Source of the DNA: an uncultured Clostridia bacterium
GTDB taxonomy: Bacteria > Bacillota > Clostridia > Oscillospirales > Acutalibacteraceae
Assembly (NCBI GenBank): GCA_947625485.1
Contig: CANQOP010000005.1
Location: 25,829-89,828, forward strand
Reading direction: 5' to 3'
Length of the DNA stretch: 64,000 nucleotides
Position numbers and translations under genes: made by a program. Shown here piece by piece: positions 27,101-35,295 of this stretch (the stretch's first letter is position 1; the number at the start of each line of letters is the position of its first letter). The notes beneath the pieces were generated by a model. That model saw nothing but the letters and a program-made list of their open reading frames with translations, did not search any database and was not told the DNA's origin.

Positions 27101-29766
27101 CTTCTGATAAGAGCGCGGCGCTGACGGTAACTACGAAAAAATCCACAGCTTTAGCGCCTGCTAAGCCTACAGTTGATTCCGTAACTGATAAGAGCGTTAC
27201 ATTAAAGACGGTTACCGGTTGCGAGTACAGCAAAGACGGTATTATTTGGCAGGATAGCCCCGAATTTACCGACTTAAAGCCGAACACGGAATACAGTTTC
27301 TATCAGAGAATGAAAGAAACAAATACTCAATATGCTTCTGATAAGAGCGCGGCACTTACGGTAACCACCAAAAAATCCACAGTTTTAGCGCCTGCTAAGC
27401 CTACGGTTGATTCCGTGACTGATAGGAGCGTTACATTAAAGACGGTTGTCGGCTGCGAGTACAGCAAAGACGGTATCATTTGGCAGGATAGCCCTGAATT
27501 TACCGACTTACAGCCGAACACTGAATACAGTTTCTATCAGAGAATAAAAGAAACCGATACGCAATATGCTTCTGATAAGAGCGCGGCGCTTACGGTAACC
27601 ACCAAAAAATCCACCGTTTTAGCGCCTGCTAAGCCTACAGTTGATTCCGTAACTGATAAGAGCGTTACATTAAAGACGGTTGTCGGTTGCGAGTACAGTA
27701 AAGACGGTATCATTTGGCAGGACAGCCCCGAATTTACAGACTTACAGCCGAACACTGAATACAGTTTCTATCAGAGAATGAAAGAAACCGATACGCAATA
27801 TGCTTCTGATAAGAGCGCGGCACTTACGGTAACCACGAAAAAATCCACAGTTTTAGCGCCAGCTAAGCCTACAGTTGATTCCGTAACTGATAGGAGCGTT
27901 ACATTAAAGACGGTTACTGGTTGTGAGTATAGCAAAGACGGTACCATTTGGCAGGACAGCCCCGAATTTACCGACTTACAGCCGAACACTGAATACAGCT
28001 TCTATCAAAGAATGAAAGAAACAAATACTCAATATGCTTCTGACAAGAGCGCGGCGCTTACGGTAACCACGAAAAAATCTACAGTTTTAGCGCCCGCTAA
28101 GCCTACAGTTGATTCCGTAACTGATAAGAGCGTTACATTAAAGACGGTTGTCGGTTGCGAGTACAGTAAGGACGGTACCATTTGGCAGGACAGCCCCGAA
28201 TTTACAGACTTACAGCCGAACACGGAATACAGCTTCTATCAGAGAGTTAAGGGAACTGACACTCAATACGCATCGGATAAAAGCCCTGCACTTACCGTCC
28301 GAACAATGCCTGATAATACCGTTGTCATCCTTAACGGAGCAACGACTGCAACGGTTGACAGTAACATTGAGTTTACCGTGAATATAAGCGATTGCAACAG
28401 CAATGTTACCTCGGTCGGAGTTGATGTAATATACAGTGACAACTTTGAGCTTGTATCGGGAGATTGGTTAAAAACCGGTTATTCCACGAAAGATTTTACC
28501 CCGGAAAGCAACAACGGCGTACTGGTGTATGAAAAGCCGTCCGACGTTAATGGGGATTTGATTAAAATCGTATTAAGGGCGAAAACCGCTTCTGTTGACG
28601 CACAAACGGTAAGCGTCAAGGTTGTTGCTAAAAACGGTTCAAACGAAATTATAAACGTAACTTCGTCAAAATCGGTTAAAATCAACTGTGCTACTCACTC
28701 TTACGACTCATATACTAAAAAGGACGACGAAAATCATACTTGCATCTGTTCAGTCTGCGGTAATGTTGAAACAAGAGCGCACCGTTGGGACAGCGGTCAA
28801 CAGACAAAAGCCCCGAACTGCAAGGAAACGGGCAATATGCTCTATACCTGCCTTGACAAATGCGGCGCGACTAAGAACGATACTTTAGCAAAAACCGATA
28901 ACCATACCTATGGCAGTTGGAGTCAAACTAAAGCTCCAACCTGTACTGAGAACGGAACGGAAACACGCACCTGCTCAGTATGTCAAAATAAAGAAACCCG
29001 TGATATCAAGGCTGCTGGTCATAGCTTTGGCAGTTGGAAAACCACAAAAGAACCAACCTACAAGGCAAGTGGTGAACAGACAAGGAATTGCTCAAAGTGC
29101 TCTTATAAAGAGACAAGGACGATTCCAAAGCTTACTTTGAACATTGGAGCAGGCGCGGACGGTAAAAAAGCCGAACAGACTATCATTAAATCTAAGAACG
29201 ATAAGGATCCTAAGGGTAGTACATTTAACCTTCTTCAGGTTAAGAATACCAAGACCACTAAGAATTCTATCAAGATAACCTATAAGAAGCCGAGCAAGAC
29301 TAAGAAGTTTGTGATTTACGGCAACAGATGCGGTAAATCCTATAAGAAACTCAAAACTATTACCGGCAAATCCTTTACCTACAAAAAGCTAAAGAAGGGT
29401 AAGTACTACAAGTTCCTTGTAGTAGCTCTGGATAAAAATGGTAAGGTAGTTGCTACCTCCAAGACCATCCACGTAGCTACAAAGGGAGGAAAAGTAGGAA
29501 ACACCAAGAAGATTGCTATTACAAACGCTAAGAGCACAAAGACGATCAAGAAAGGTAAGACCTTTACACTCAAGACCAAGCTCACAGCAGAAAGCAAGAA
29601 GCTCAAGGTTAAGGAGCACCGCAAGGTAGCGTTCGAGTCTTCAAAGACATCAATCGCAAAGGTTTCCAAGAAGGGCAAGATTACAGCCAAGAAGAAAGGT
29701 ACGTGCTACATTTATGCGTACGCTCAGAACGGCGTAATGGCTAAGATAAAGATTTCCGTAAAGTAA
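24163..29766 (+). CDS. Giant secreted multi-repeat surface protein with FN3-like, cohesin-like and zinc-ribbon-like modules
   Basis: The 1867-aa product starts behind GAAAGGGG. Order of parts: signal peptide (cleavage after about residue 29, FAGA); a right-handed beta-helix-like region to about residue 760 that includes six copies of a 49-residue unit (G-N-V-T-x-T-G-Q-x-T); eight FN3-like units from residue 764, the last seven each exactly 78 aa and nearly identical; a cohesin-like beta-sandwich at about 1384-1510; three cysteine-rich repeats with CSVCGN, CSVCQN and CSKCSY; then a lysine-rich FN3-like and a Big2-like domain (TSIAKVSKKGKITAKKKG). There is no LPXTG or SLH anchor; the basic C-terminal domains may bind the wall. 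The role is likely adhesion or carbohydrate binding. No neighbour shares its strand unit. Confidence 0.85.
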   Translation: MKKMRKNFFTFLLAVILLFSMLPAGTFAGAADDYTVINGEDWSDKSSNEDGSILWDANTATLTLNNAALDSWTQINFADLSKTLTVKVEGNNTINSDGVGIKTNANMLLEAEEGGSLTVNSNVENNCFYVEMGLTIRGGTYNLTSEYPAFFVTQDIVIDGAEVTASSSNDVAIYSMSGNVTVENGASVTVPYTLYSAIYAQAGNVTVTGQGTNADLKANVCAISGVKGVEISDGATVTGESATDSAIYSDAGNITVTGQGTKADLTASICALNGVSGVEISDGATVTGVSAANSAIYSQSGNVTITGQNTKADITAYYCAAQGTNDVTIENGATFIGVSTNDSAIYTQSGKVTITGKNTNADLTAYYCAVKCLNDVEISGEATVTGVSTNDSAIYAPSGKVTITGQNTKADLTAYYCAVKCLNDVEVSGGATLIGVSTDSAIYSEAGNVIITGQNTNADITARYCAVNSTNDVKISDGAVFNGISNENSVIYSSSGSITLDGAEATLESKKEKMGGLFMTSDTKTLTIKDSTLKVETLGNAISSYGYIDVIDSVLTINSQGANSINGRKDVTITGSKTSVTAQSAYPFYGGTITIREAAVSSESVRSAFGAANAITISDGANVKAKTTDDRTAVVCENGDIVLEGDHTSVEVIAAQTYGFTSNNGRIFLNAGHIKANTLEGKNVILARESGKESNTERPETRIIIGENFSAGESIVVTTVWKQADDGTYYADTLLVPKGTQLNSEGLLEGEYVRANDIEIAKKAPDAPTVDNLTDSSVTLTAVPGYEYRMDDGTWQEGNIFTNLEPNSTHNFYQRIAESDLTYASFESEALTVTTKKSTVLAPDKPTVDSVTDRSVTLKTVVGCEYSKDGTIWQDSPEFTDLQPNTEYSFYQRMKETNTQYASDKSAALTVTTKKSTVLAPAKPTVDSVADKSVTLKTVTGCEYSKDGTIWQDSPEFTDLQPNTEYSFYQRMKETNTQYASDKSAALTVTTKKSTALAPAKPTVDSVTDKSVTLKTVTGCEYSKDGIIWQDSPEFTDLKPNTEYSFYQRMKETNTQYASDKSAALTVTTKKSTVLAPAKPTVDSVTDRSVTLKTVVGCEYSKDGIIWQDSPEFTDLQPNTEYSFYQRIKETDTQYASDKSAALTVTTKKSTVLAPAKPTVDSVTDKSVTLKTVVGCEYSKDGIIWQDSPEFTDLQPNTEYSFYQRMKETDTQYASDKSAALTVTTKKSTVLAPAKPTVDSVTDRSVTLKTVTGCEYSKDGTIWQDSPEFTDLQPNTEYSFYQRMKETNTQYASDKSAALTVTTKKSTVLAPAKPTVDSVTDKSVTLKTVVGCEYSKDGTIWQDSPEFTDLQPNTEYSFYQRVKGTDTQYASDKSPALTVRTMPDNTVVILNGATTATVDSNIEFTVNISDCNSNVTSVGVDVIYSDNFELVSGDWLKTGYSTKDFTPESNNGVLVYEKPSDVNGDLIKIVLRAKTASVDAQTVSVKVVAKNGSNEIINVTSSKSVKINCATHSYDSYTKKDDENHTCICSVCGNVETRAHRWDSGQQTKAPNCKETGNMLYTCLDKCGATKNDTLAKTDNHTYGSWSQTKAPTCTENGTETRTCSVCQNKETRDIKAAGHSFGSWKTTKEPTYKASGEQTRNCSKCSYKETRTIPKLTLNIGAGADGKKAEQTIIKSKNDKDPKGSTFNLLQVKNTKTTKNSIKITYKKPSKTKKFVIYGNRCGKSYKKLKTITGKSFTYKKLKKGKYYKFLVVALDKNGKVVATSKTIHVATKGGKVGNTKKIAITNAKSTKTIKKGKTFTLKTKLTAESKKLKVKEHRKVAFESSKTSIAKVSKKGKITAKKKGTCYIYAYAQNGVMAKIKISVK
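24769..25647 (+). repeat. Six tandem ~147-bp repeats coding for beta-helix turns
   Basis: Units of 49 codons (one of 48) begin at each GGAAA(C/A)GTAACC-type segment, encoding G-[NK]-[VI]-T-[VI]-TG-[QK]-[GN]-T followed by the A-D-[LI]-[KT]-A and V-E-I-S-D-G-A-T strands. They are diverged at DNA level, unlike the downstream FN3 repeats. Confidence 0.7.
26674..28311 (+). repeat. Seven near-identical 234-bp tandem repeats
   Basis: Units start at 26674, 26908, 27142, 27376, 27610, 27844 and 28078, each 234 bp with no indels. They encode 78-aa FN3-like modules beginning STVLAPAKPTVDSV. Differences between units are few and recur in mosaic combinations (K or R, V or T, N or D at fixed positions), a sign of recombination among copies. 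A diverged eighth unit of 222 bp precedes them at 26452. Confidence 0.95.
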
Positions 29767-30111
29767 TCTTAAAAAAAATAAAATTTAATTTATTCCGTGC
29801 GGAAGGCGAAAGCCTTCCGCACTTTGTTATTTATCATTTTTTATGTAGATTTGTTACCCCGACTTTTTTATATAGAGCGCTTTTACAGAGCCTGTATGTT
29901 CCATAATGAAAAAACCATAGACTGAATTTGCAAAAATCAGCTAGCTTTTTGTGTGGTAAAATACTTATTCGGATTTTGCATAAGGTTATCCATTAATTAT
30001 AGTTTTCGCATTATGTCGTGTATTGTAAATGTATTTTCTATGCCCTATAATAATTTCAGACCTACAGCGGTCGGTAAAATAATTATGATGATAGGATTTA
30101 GGAGAACAGTT
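29767..30111. other. Intergenic region without a recognised gene
   Basis: It holds the terminator at 29797-29830 and the ribosome binding site of the acyl-CoA synthetase (TTAGGAG). The open frame that starts at 29953 runs in frame into the synthetase gene but has no start signal and no family match over this part. No promoter could be assigned with confidence. Confidence 0.5.
29797..29830 (+). terminator. Terminator of the giant repeat protein gene
   Basis: A perfect 11-bp stem GTGCGGAAGGC / GCCTTCCGCAC with a GAAA tetraloop, followed by TTTGTT. Confidence 0.88.
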
Positions 30112-31761
30112 ATGCAGTTATTTAAGAATTTTTGCGATTCTGTGGTTGATGAAAACGGATTGCTTATTGATTTTAAACTTAAAATTCCCGAAAATTACAA
30201 CTTCGGCTATGATGTAGTAGATGAAATGGCGAGACTTGCACCTGATGATACAGCGCTTGTATACACAAATCCCGAAAAGGATGAAAAGACGTTTACTTTC
30301 GGCGATATTGGCAGACTTAGTAATAAGGCGGCTAATGCGCTCAGGTCGCAGGGTATAAAAAAGGGAGATAAAGTGCTCGTAATATTAAAGCGTAACTACG
30401 AGTACTGGTATGTAGTTCCCGCGCTGCACAAGCTCGGCGCAGTTGTTATTCCTGCGACTAATATGCTCACGGTCGAGGATATTGCATATCGGGTTGAAAC
30501 GGCGGACATTCGCTATGCAATCTGCACTCCCGACGGAACATCTGCCGAGGATATGGTCGAGGTAATGAATAGTAAGGAGCAGCTTAAAAAGGTTTTTATA
30601 GTTAGACGCGAGCTTGAAAACACTCTTAATCTTACAAGGCTTATCGAGAGCGCCGATGATGATTTTGAGCGTACGGCAACAAATGTCGAAGAGCCTATGC
30701 TCATTTACTTTACATCGGGCACAACAGGCTATCCGAAGGCGGTTATGCACAACCACACATACACGCTGTCTCACATTATTACCGCAAAATACTGGCAGAA
30801 TGTTCAGGAGAACGGTCTGCACCTTACAGTTGCGGAAACAGGATGGGGAAAGGCGTCGTGGGGTAAAATTTACGGTCAGTGGCTTTGCGGCTGTGCCGTT
30901 ATGGTTTATGATTTCGATAATTTTTCACCGCACAAGCTGCTAAGAGTTATGGAGAAATATAAGGTCACGTCGTTCTGCGCGCCGCCGACTGTCTACAGAT
31001 ATTTTATAAAGCGCGATATGAGCAAATATGATTTATCTTCGCTTAAACATCTTACCACAGCAGGAGAAGCGTTAAATCCGTCTGTGTTCGATAAGGTGTA
31101 TGAGCAAACAGGACTCAGACTTATGGAGGGTTTCGGCCAGACCGAAAGCGTTCTTATGCTTGGAAACCTTTTCGGCTCAAAGTCAAAGGTAGGCTCGCTC
31201 GGAAAACCGACTCCGCTGTATAATACGATTATTGTTGACGAAGACGGAAACGAACTGCCCGAAAATGAGGTTGGGGAAATCGTTGTTGTTCCTGAAGAAA
31301 AGCAGTACGGTATATTTATGGGCTATTGCGGCGATGAGAGCCTTTACAAAAATGTATGGAGAAACGGAGTTTATCACACGGGCGATACTGCTTATAAGGA
31401 TGAGGACGGGTATTATTGGTACGTAGGCAGGATTGACGACCTTATCAAGACCAGGGGCTTCCGCGTAGGTCCGTTTGAGATTGAAAATGTGCTTATGAAA
31501 CACCCTGCTGTGCTCGAATGTGCGGTAACAGGTATTCCCGACGCATCCAGAGGTCAGGCTATAAAGGCGACCGTAAAGCTTGCAGACGGCTTTGAAAAGA
31601 GCAGAGAACTTGAAAAGGATATCAAACACTTTGTAAATAAAAGGGTTTCTTCTTATAAGCATATTCAGGTGCTGGAGTTTGCCGACGAAATGCCTAAAAC
31701 AATCAGCGGAAAAATTAAGCGCACGGATATTCGCAATATTGACAGAAGCAAGGTTTGCTAA
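30112..31761 (+). CDS. Acyl-CoA synthetase (AMP-forming, medium-chain/acetyl-CoA synthetase-like)
   Basis: The 549-aa ANL-superfamily enzyme activates a carboxylic acid with ATP and joins it to CoA. Visible motifs: the phosphate loop YFTSGTTGYPKAVMHNH, GEALNPSVF, GFGQTES (A5), TGDTAYKDEDGYYWYVGRIDDLIKTRG (A7-A8 hinge, positions about 442-470) and PKTISGKIKR with the catalytic Lys of A10. The sequence resembles the AcsM/medium-chain group more than acetyl-CoA synthetase proper, but substrate cannot be read. The start is the ATG behind TTAGGAG, not the 53-codon upstream extension. An acyl-CoA thioesterase gene follows after 10 bp, suggesting a functional pair. Confidence 0.88.
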   Translation: MQLFKNFCDSVVDENGLLIDFKLKIPENYNFGYDVVDEMARLAPDDTALVYTNPEKDEKTFTFGDIGRLSNKAANALRSQGIKKGDKVLVILKRNYEYWYVVPALHKLGAVVIPATNMLTVEDIAYRVETADIRYAICTPDGTSAEDMVEVMNSKEQLKKVFIVRRELENTLNLTRLIESADDDFERTATNVEEPMLIYFTSGTTGYPKAVMHNHTYTLSHIITAKYWQNVQENGLHLTVAETGWGKASWGKIYGQWLCGCAVMVYDFDNFSPHKLLRVMEKYKVTSFCAPPTVYRYFIKRDMSKYDLSSLKHLTTAGEALNPSVFDKVYEQTGLRLMEGFGQTESVLMLGNLFGSKSKVGSLGKPTPLYNTIIVDEDGNELPENEVGEIVVVPEEKQYGIFMGYCGDESLYKNVWRNGVYHTGDTAYKDEDGYYWYVGRIDDLIKTRGFRVGPFEIENVLMKHPAVLECAVTGIPDASRGQAIKATVKLADGFEKSRELEKDIKHFVNKRVSSYKHIQVLEFADEMPKTISGKIKRTDIRNIDRSKVC

Positions 31762-31771
31762 AGGAGACGTT

Positions 31772-32194
31772 ATGAGCTGGGAATATAACAGAAGGGTAAA
31801 ATATTACGAAACGGACAGAATGGGAGTTGTTCACCACTCAAACTATCTCAGGCTTCTTGAGGACGCGCGAATGGAGTGGCTTAGGGATAACCTTATTTGC
31901 TACAGTGAGCTTGAAAAGCGCGGCGTGATTATCCCTGCAACTTCCGCGTCGGGAAATTTTCTAAGCTATCTGCGCTATGACGACCCGTTTAAAGTAATAA
32001 TAAGACTTGTCGGTTTTAAAGGCGTTAAGATGCATTTTGCGTATCAGATTATCAACACGGAAACGAACGAACTCTGCTATGAAGGAGAAAGCACGCATTT
32101 CTTTGCTATGGACGGAGACTATAAGCCATATCTTTCGTTTAGAAGAGAATTTCCCGATTTATACAGTAAAATGCTCGCTCTGGTTGAGAATTGA
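31772..32194 (+). CDS. YbgC/FadM-type hotdog acyl-CoA thioesterase
   Basis: The 140-aa hotdog-fold protein has the 4HBT signature YYETDRMGVVHHSNYLRLLEDARMEW, with the catalytic Asp in the ETDRMGVVHH loop, and the typical strand KMHFAYQIINTETNELCYEGESTHFF. Family members hydrolyse acyl-CoA thioesters in the cytoplasm. The start ATG has AAAGGAGA upstream, within 10 bp of the synthetase stop; making and breaking acyl-CoA in one operon may buffer CoA or handle an unusual acid (inference). Confidence 0.85.
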   Translation: MSWEYNRRVKYYETDRMGVVHHSNYLRLLEDARMEWLRDNLICYSELEKRGVIIPATSASGNFLSYLRYDDPFKVIIRLVGFKGVKMHFAYQIINTETNELCYEGESTHFFAMDGDYKPYLSFRREFPDLYSKMLALVEN

Positions 32195-32211
32195 TTTAAA
32201 TCCCTACGAAT

Positions 32212-33507
32212 TTAGAATAAGTCCCCGTTTGCAGGGTTATTCAGTACTTCTCCGTTTTCCGCAAAACGCGAGCCGTGGCAGGGACAATCCCAAGAGCGTT
32301 CTGCCTCATTCCATTTGAGAGCACAGCCGAGGTGGGGACATCTCTTTTTGGAAATAGTGAGTAAATTAGCCGTAGCTTCAAATCCGTTTATAAAAAGCTG
32401 CGGCTTTAAAATGCTCCTTGACGGATTGAAAACGTCTGCAAATTCATTGGGCTTTCCGAGTACCGTATCGCACAATATCATTGCGGATACCATAGAACCC
32501 GTCATTCCCCACTTGTTGAAGCCGCTTGCAACGTAAAAATTCGGGGTGTTTTTTGAATACTGTCCTATATACGGTATGTCGTCAAGACTCATACAGTCCT
32601 GAGCCGCCCAGAAGAATTTTTCCTTTGCCGTCGGATAATATTTTTTAGCGAAAAGGCGCAGCTCACCCCAGTTGCCGCCTTTTTTTCCTGTGCGGTGTCC
32701 TCCGCCTCCGAGTAGCAGCAGGTTACCGTAATTTCTGAACGACAGTCCGCTCCTGTTTTCGTCGACATACATTCCGTCCACATTCTGTGCGTTTTCAAGC
32801 GCGACAACGTAGGAGCGGTGTTGGTACAGCTTGAGGAAATAACTGCCGTGTTTGTTGATAAACGGAAAGTGCGTCGCGCAAATTACCTTGTCCGCGTGGA
32901 TTTTCCCGAATTTCGTAACAGCCGTATTACCAATCATTTCGCGAACGAAGGTGTTTTCGTATATGTTAAGTCCTTTTGAAATTTTAGCGGCAAATTTTAA
33001 AGGGTTAAACTGAGCCTGGCCAGAAAACTTTACCGCGCCCGCAATTTTTATCGGCAGGGGAGAGCTCGTGCAAAACTCCACTTTGTAACCGATTTTATTC
33101 AGAGCGCTGATTTCATTTTCTATCTTTTTTCTGTCGTCAACGCTGTAGACAAAATTGTCCTTTATTTCATAATCGCAGTTTATATCTTTGCATAAGTCGG
33201 CATATTTTTCAAATGCCAGCCTGTTAGCGGAAAGGTATTTTTGCGCCGCGTCCGTTCCGTAGCCTTTGAGAATTTTCTGATATATCAGGCTGTGCTGAAA
33301 GGTTATCTTCGCGGTTGTGTTTTCGGTCGTACCCGAGCAAATTCTGTCCTTCTCTACCAGAACATATTTAACCCCGTTTTTGTGCAGAAAATATGCGGTG
33401 AGTAATCCCGCCATACCGCCGCCGATTATGAGAACGTCAGTACGAATATCCTTTTTTAACTGCGGAAATTTCGGCAGACCCACCGTGTCCGTCCATACCG
33501 ATTTCAT
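32212..33507 (-). CDS. FAD-dependent oxidoreductase with C-terminal Rieske [2Fe-2S] domain
   Basis: The 431-aa product has an N-terminal FAD fold (VLIIGGGMAGLLTAYFLHKNG, about 24-44) of the DAO/GlpO family, a substrate domain, and a C-terminal Rieske domain with ligands in CPHLGC and CPCHGSRF (C-x-H ... C-x-x-H). The domain pair is that of Bacillus YhfW-like proteins, whose substrate is unknown. The start is the ATG behind AAAGGTGA rather than the GTG six codons upstream. It is the last gene of a minus-strand trio with the DUF421 and small protein genes; it converges with the thioesterase gene with only 17 bp between stops. Confidence 0.88.
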   Translation of the reverse strand: MKSVWTDTVGLPKFPQLKKDIRTDVLIIGGGMAGLLTAYFLHKNGVKYVLVEKDRICSGTTENTTAKITFQHSLIYQKILKGYGTDAAQKYLSANRLAFEKYADLCKDINCDYEIKDNFVYSVDDRKKIENEISALNKIGYKVEFCTSSPLPIKIAGAVKFSGQAQFNPLKFAAKISKGLNIYENTFVREMIGNTAVTKFGKIHADKVICATHFPFINKHGSYFLKLYQHRSYVVALENAQNVDGMYVDENRSGLSFRNYGNLLLLGGGGHRTGKKGGNWGELRLFAKKYYPTAKEKFFWAAQDCMSLDDIPYIGQYSKNTPNFYVASGFNKWGMTGSMVSAMILCDTVLGKPNEFADVFNPSRSILKPQLFINGFEATANLLTISKKRCPHLGCALKWNEAERSWDCPCHGSRFAENGEVLNNPANGDLF

Positions 33508-33531
33508 ATCGTTCACCTTTAACACGGGCGT

Positions 33532-33807
33532 TTATAAATCCTGCAAATCCGCTGCGGGTATATCGTTCTCAATATTATCCCGAGCCAGGTCATTGTCGAT
33601 TGCAGGATAAACCGAAGGAATAGGTTTTTCTTCCGAGAACGGGGTTGTGTGAAACACCTTTAGCGGCGGTGCGTCAGCCTCAGTTATAATCGGGTTTGCT
33701 TTCTCTTTTCCGTGCTTTGCCTTTCCCTGTATTTCGGGCACGGGCGCAACCTCGTTATGCGGCTGATTGTGCGTCCTCTGCGGACGTGCCATTCCTTTTT
33801 TTGCCAT
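33532..33807 (-). CDS. Small hydrophilic protein of unknown function
   Basis: The 91-aa product is polar and proline-rich, starting MAKKGMARPQRTHNQPHN and containing VPEIQGKAKHGKEKANPI, with no membrane segment or cysteine. I have an impression of similar small proteins beside DUF421 genes in Clostridia, but this is memory and not a search. It has a good AGGTGAT ribosome binding site and sits 28 bp after the DUF421 gene and 24 bp before the Rieske oxidoreductase, so it is a genuine operon member. Its composition suggests a disordered or partner-bound protein. Confidence 0.65.
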   Translation of the reverse strand: MAKKGMARPQRTHNQPHNEVAPVPEIQGKAKHGKEKANPIITEADAPPLKVFHTTPFSEEKPIPSVYPAIDNDLARDNIENDIPAADLQDL

Positions 33808-33835
33808 AAAATCACCTCAAAATAGAATATTTAAA

Positions 33836-34513
33836 TTAATTATAACTATAGAGCGTCAGTACATTATTGTTGTCGCACACTCCGAGGAAAACTTCCTTTG
33901 CGCTTTTGTACCCCTGCTCTTCAAGCTGTTTTTTCAGCCAAGTTGTGTCAAGTCCCATTCGTCTTAAATTTCCGTCAAGGATTCGTCCGTCCATAATAAT
34001 TTCGGTGTTAAAATACTCGGACTGCGGCGAAAGATTCATATCCTCGGGGTTGAGCGGACGTTTTGTGCTTACTGGAAGAACGCTTAGCTTGCCGTTGTTC
34101 TCAAAAATTGCTGTCTGAATGTCGCTCAGGTTAAAATATCCTTCCTGCCTGCACATAAGCAAAAATTCACTAAGCTCAATTTTTGCTTTTTTCATATTCT
34201 TGCGGTACAGTTTCCCGTTGTTCATAATTATTGTAGGAGTGCCGTTTAAATATTTGCGGACTCTTGGGAACTTCATTGATACAATACTGAGAGTAACCGA
34301 AATAATACCGTAAATAATCATAGCGTAAATTGCTTTCCACCAATGATCTTCCAGAGTCGTTGCGATTTCGGCAGCAATAGAGCCGATTGTAATTCCCGTG
34401 ATATAGTCAAATACATCAAGCTGTGACACCTGCTTGTGTCCCATTATTTTCGTGATAATAAACAATGCAATAGCCGAAAAAAGCGATGCCAAAACGACTT
34501 GTAAAATTTCCAT
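33836..34513 (-). CDS. DUF421 (YetF family) membrane protein
   Basis: The 225-aa product has three N-terminal helices (MEILQVVLASLFSAIALFI, the DYITGITIGSIAAEIA segment, KAIYAMIIYGIISVTLSIV) followed by the soluble YetF-like part with the family motifs GTPTIIMNNGKL, ELLLMCRQEGYFNLSDIQ-type segment and ILDGNLRRMGLDTTWL. The YetF family is of unknown role, with members in sporulating bacteria linked to germination and membrane processes. The start ATG follows GGAGGT. It leads a three-gene minus-strand operon. Confidence 0.85.
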   Translation of the reverse strand: MEILQVVLASLFSAIALFIITKIMGHKQVSQLDVFDYITGITIGSIAAEIATTLEDHWWKAIYAMIIYGIISVTLSIVSMKFPRVRKYLNGTPTIIMNNGKLYRKNMKKAKIELSEFLLMCRQEGYFNLSDIQTAIFENNGKLSVLPVSTKRPLNPEDMNLSPQSEYFNTEIIMDGRILDGNLRRMGLDTTWLKKQLEEQGYKSAKEVFLGVCDNNNVLTLYSYN

Positions 34514-34680
34514 AGCATACCTCCGTAGTTTATTACAAGTATGCCCTGCATCGGTAAGAATAAACAAAATTAAACGAAACGGATTTTGAAATAGCTGTTG
34601 TTTTTTAAAAATTATGTGTTATCATATTATTACAGCTAAACGTATTTTTGGGCTGAAAAAATACAGAAAGAGGTAATATT

Positions 34681-35250
34681 ATGAAAAAGAATTTAGGAGT
34701 TGTTCCGGGCGTTTATCCGATGCCTGTGCTTATGGTTGCGTCTTACGACGAAAACGGAAAAACGGACGTTATGAACGCCGCGTGGGGAATGATTTGCGGA
34801 ATGGATAAAATCGCACTTTTTATAAGCGAAGGTCATAAAACTACTCAGAATATTCTGAAAACCAAAGCGTTTACGGTAAGTATCGCCGACAAGGAGCATA
34901 TGGACGTTGCGGACTTCTTTGGTATCGCAACAGGCAATAAAATGGACGACAAGTTTGAGCGCACGGGATACCGTGCGGTAAAGAGCGAGCTTGTAAACGC
35001 GCCGATTATTGATGAATTTCCGTTCGTTATGGAGTGCGAACTCGCCGAAGTCGTCGATACCGAGAATATGTATGCTGTCGTAGGTAAAATCGTGAATTCT
35101 CAGGCGGAGGAAAGCGTTCTCGATGAAAGCGGAAAAGTTGTTCCCGAGAAGCTCAACGCGCTCATTTTCGACCAGTTTAAAAGCGGCTACTATATCAGCG
35201 GCGAAAAGGTCGGCAAAGCGTGGAACGCCGGCGCAGGTCTGATGAAGTAA
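34681..35250 (+). CDS. Flavin reductase family protein (FMN-binding split barrel)
   Basis: The 189-aa protein resembles flavoredoxin/FMN-binding split-barrel proteins: VYPMPVLMVASYDENGKTD at the N-terminus, AAWGMICGMDKIALFIS and KTTQNILKTKAFTVSIAD, where FMN phosphate contacts normally lie, then an extended C-terminal part (FDQFKSGYYISGEKVGKAW). Such proteins bind FMN and transfer electrons or reduce flavin. The start follows AAAGAGGTAA. It is a single gene, closed by a hairpin terminator. Confidence 0.8.
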   Translation: MKKNLGVVPGVYPMPVLMVASYDENGKTDVMNAAWGMICGMDKIALFISEGHKTTQNILKTKAFTVSIADKEHMDVADFFGIATGNKMDDKFERTGYRAVKSELVNAPIIDEFPFVMECELAEVVDTENMYAVVGKIVNSQAEESVLDESGKVVPEKLNALIFDQFKSGYYISGEKVGKAWNAGAGLMK

Positions 35251-35295
35251 AATGCGTGCAGGTCTCTTTTGGACATAAAACCTTGAGTAGAATAC

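Noticed and set aside
26601..28223. Series of minus-strand frames of about 72 codons spaced 234 bp apart
   Set aside because: They are the antisense shadow of the seven plus-strand FN3-like repeats; the regular spacing simply reflects the repeat unit.
24769..28311. Tandem repeats checked as a possible CRISPR array
   Set aside because: The repeats are contiguous, in frame and coding, with no spacers; no cas genes are present.
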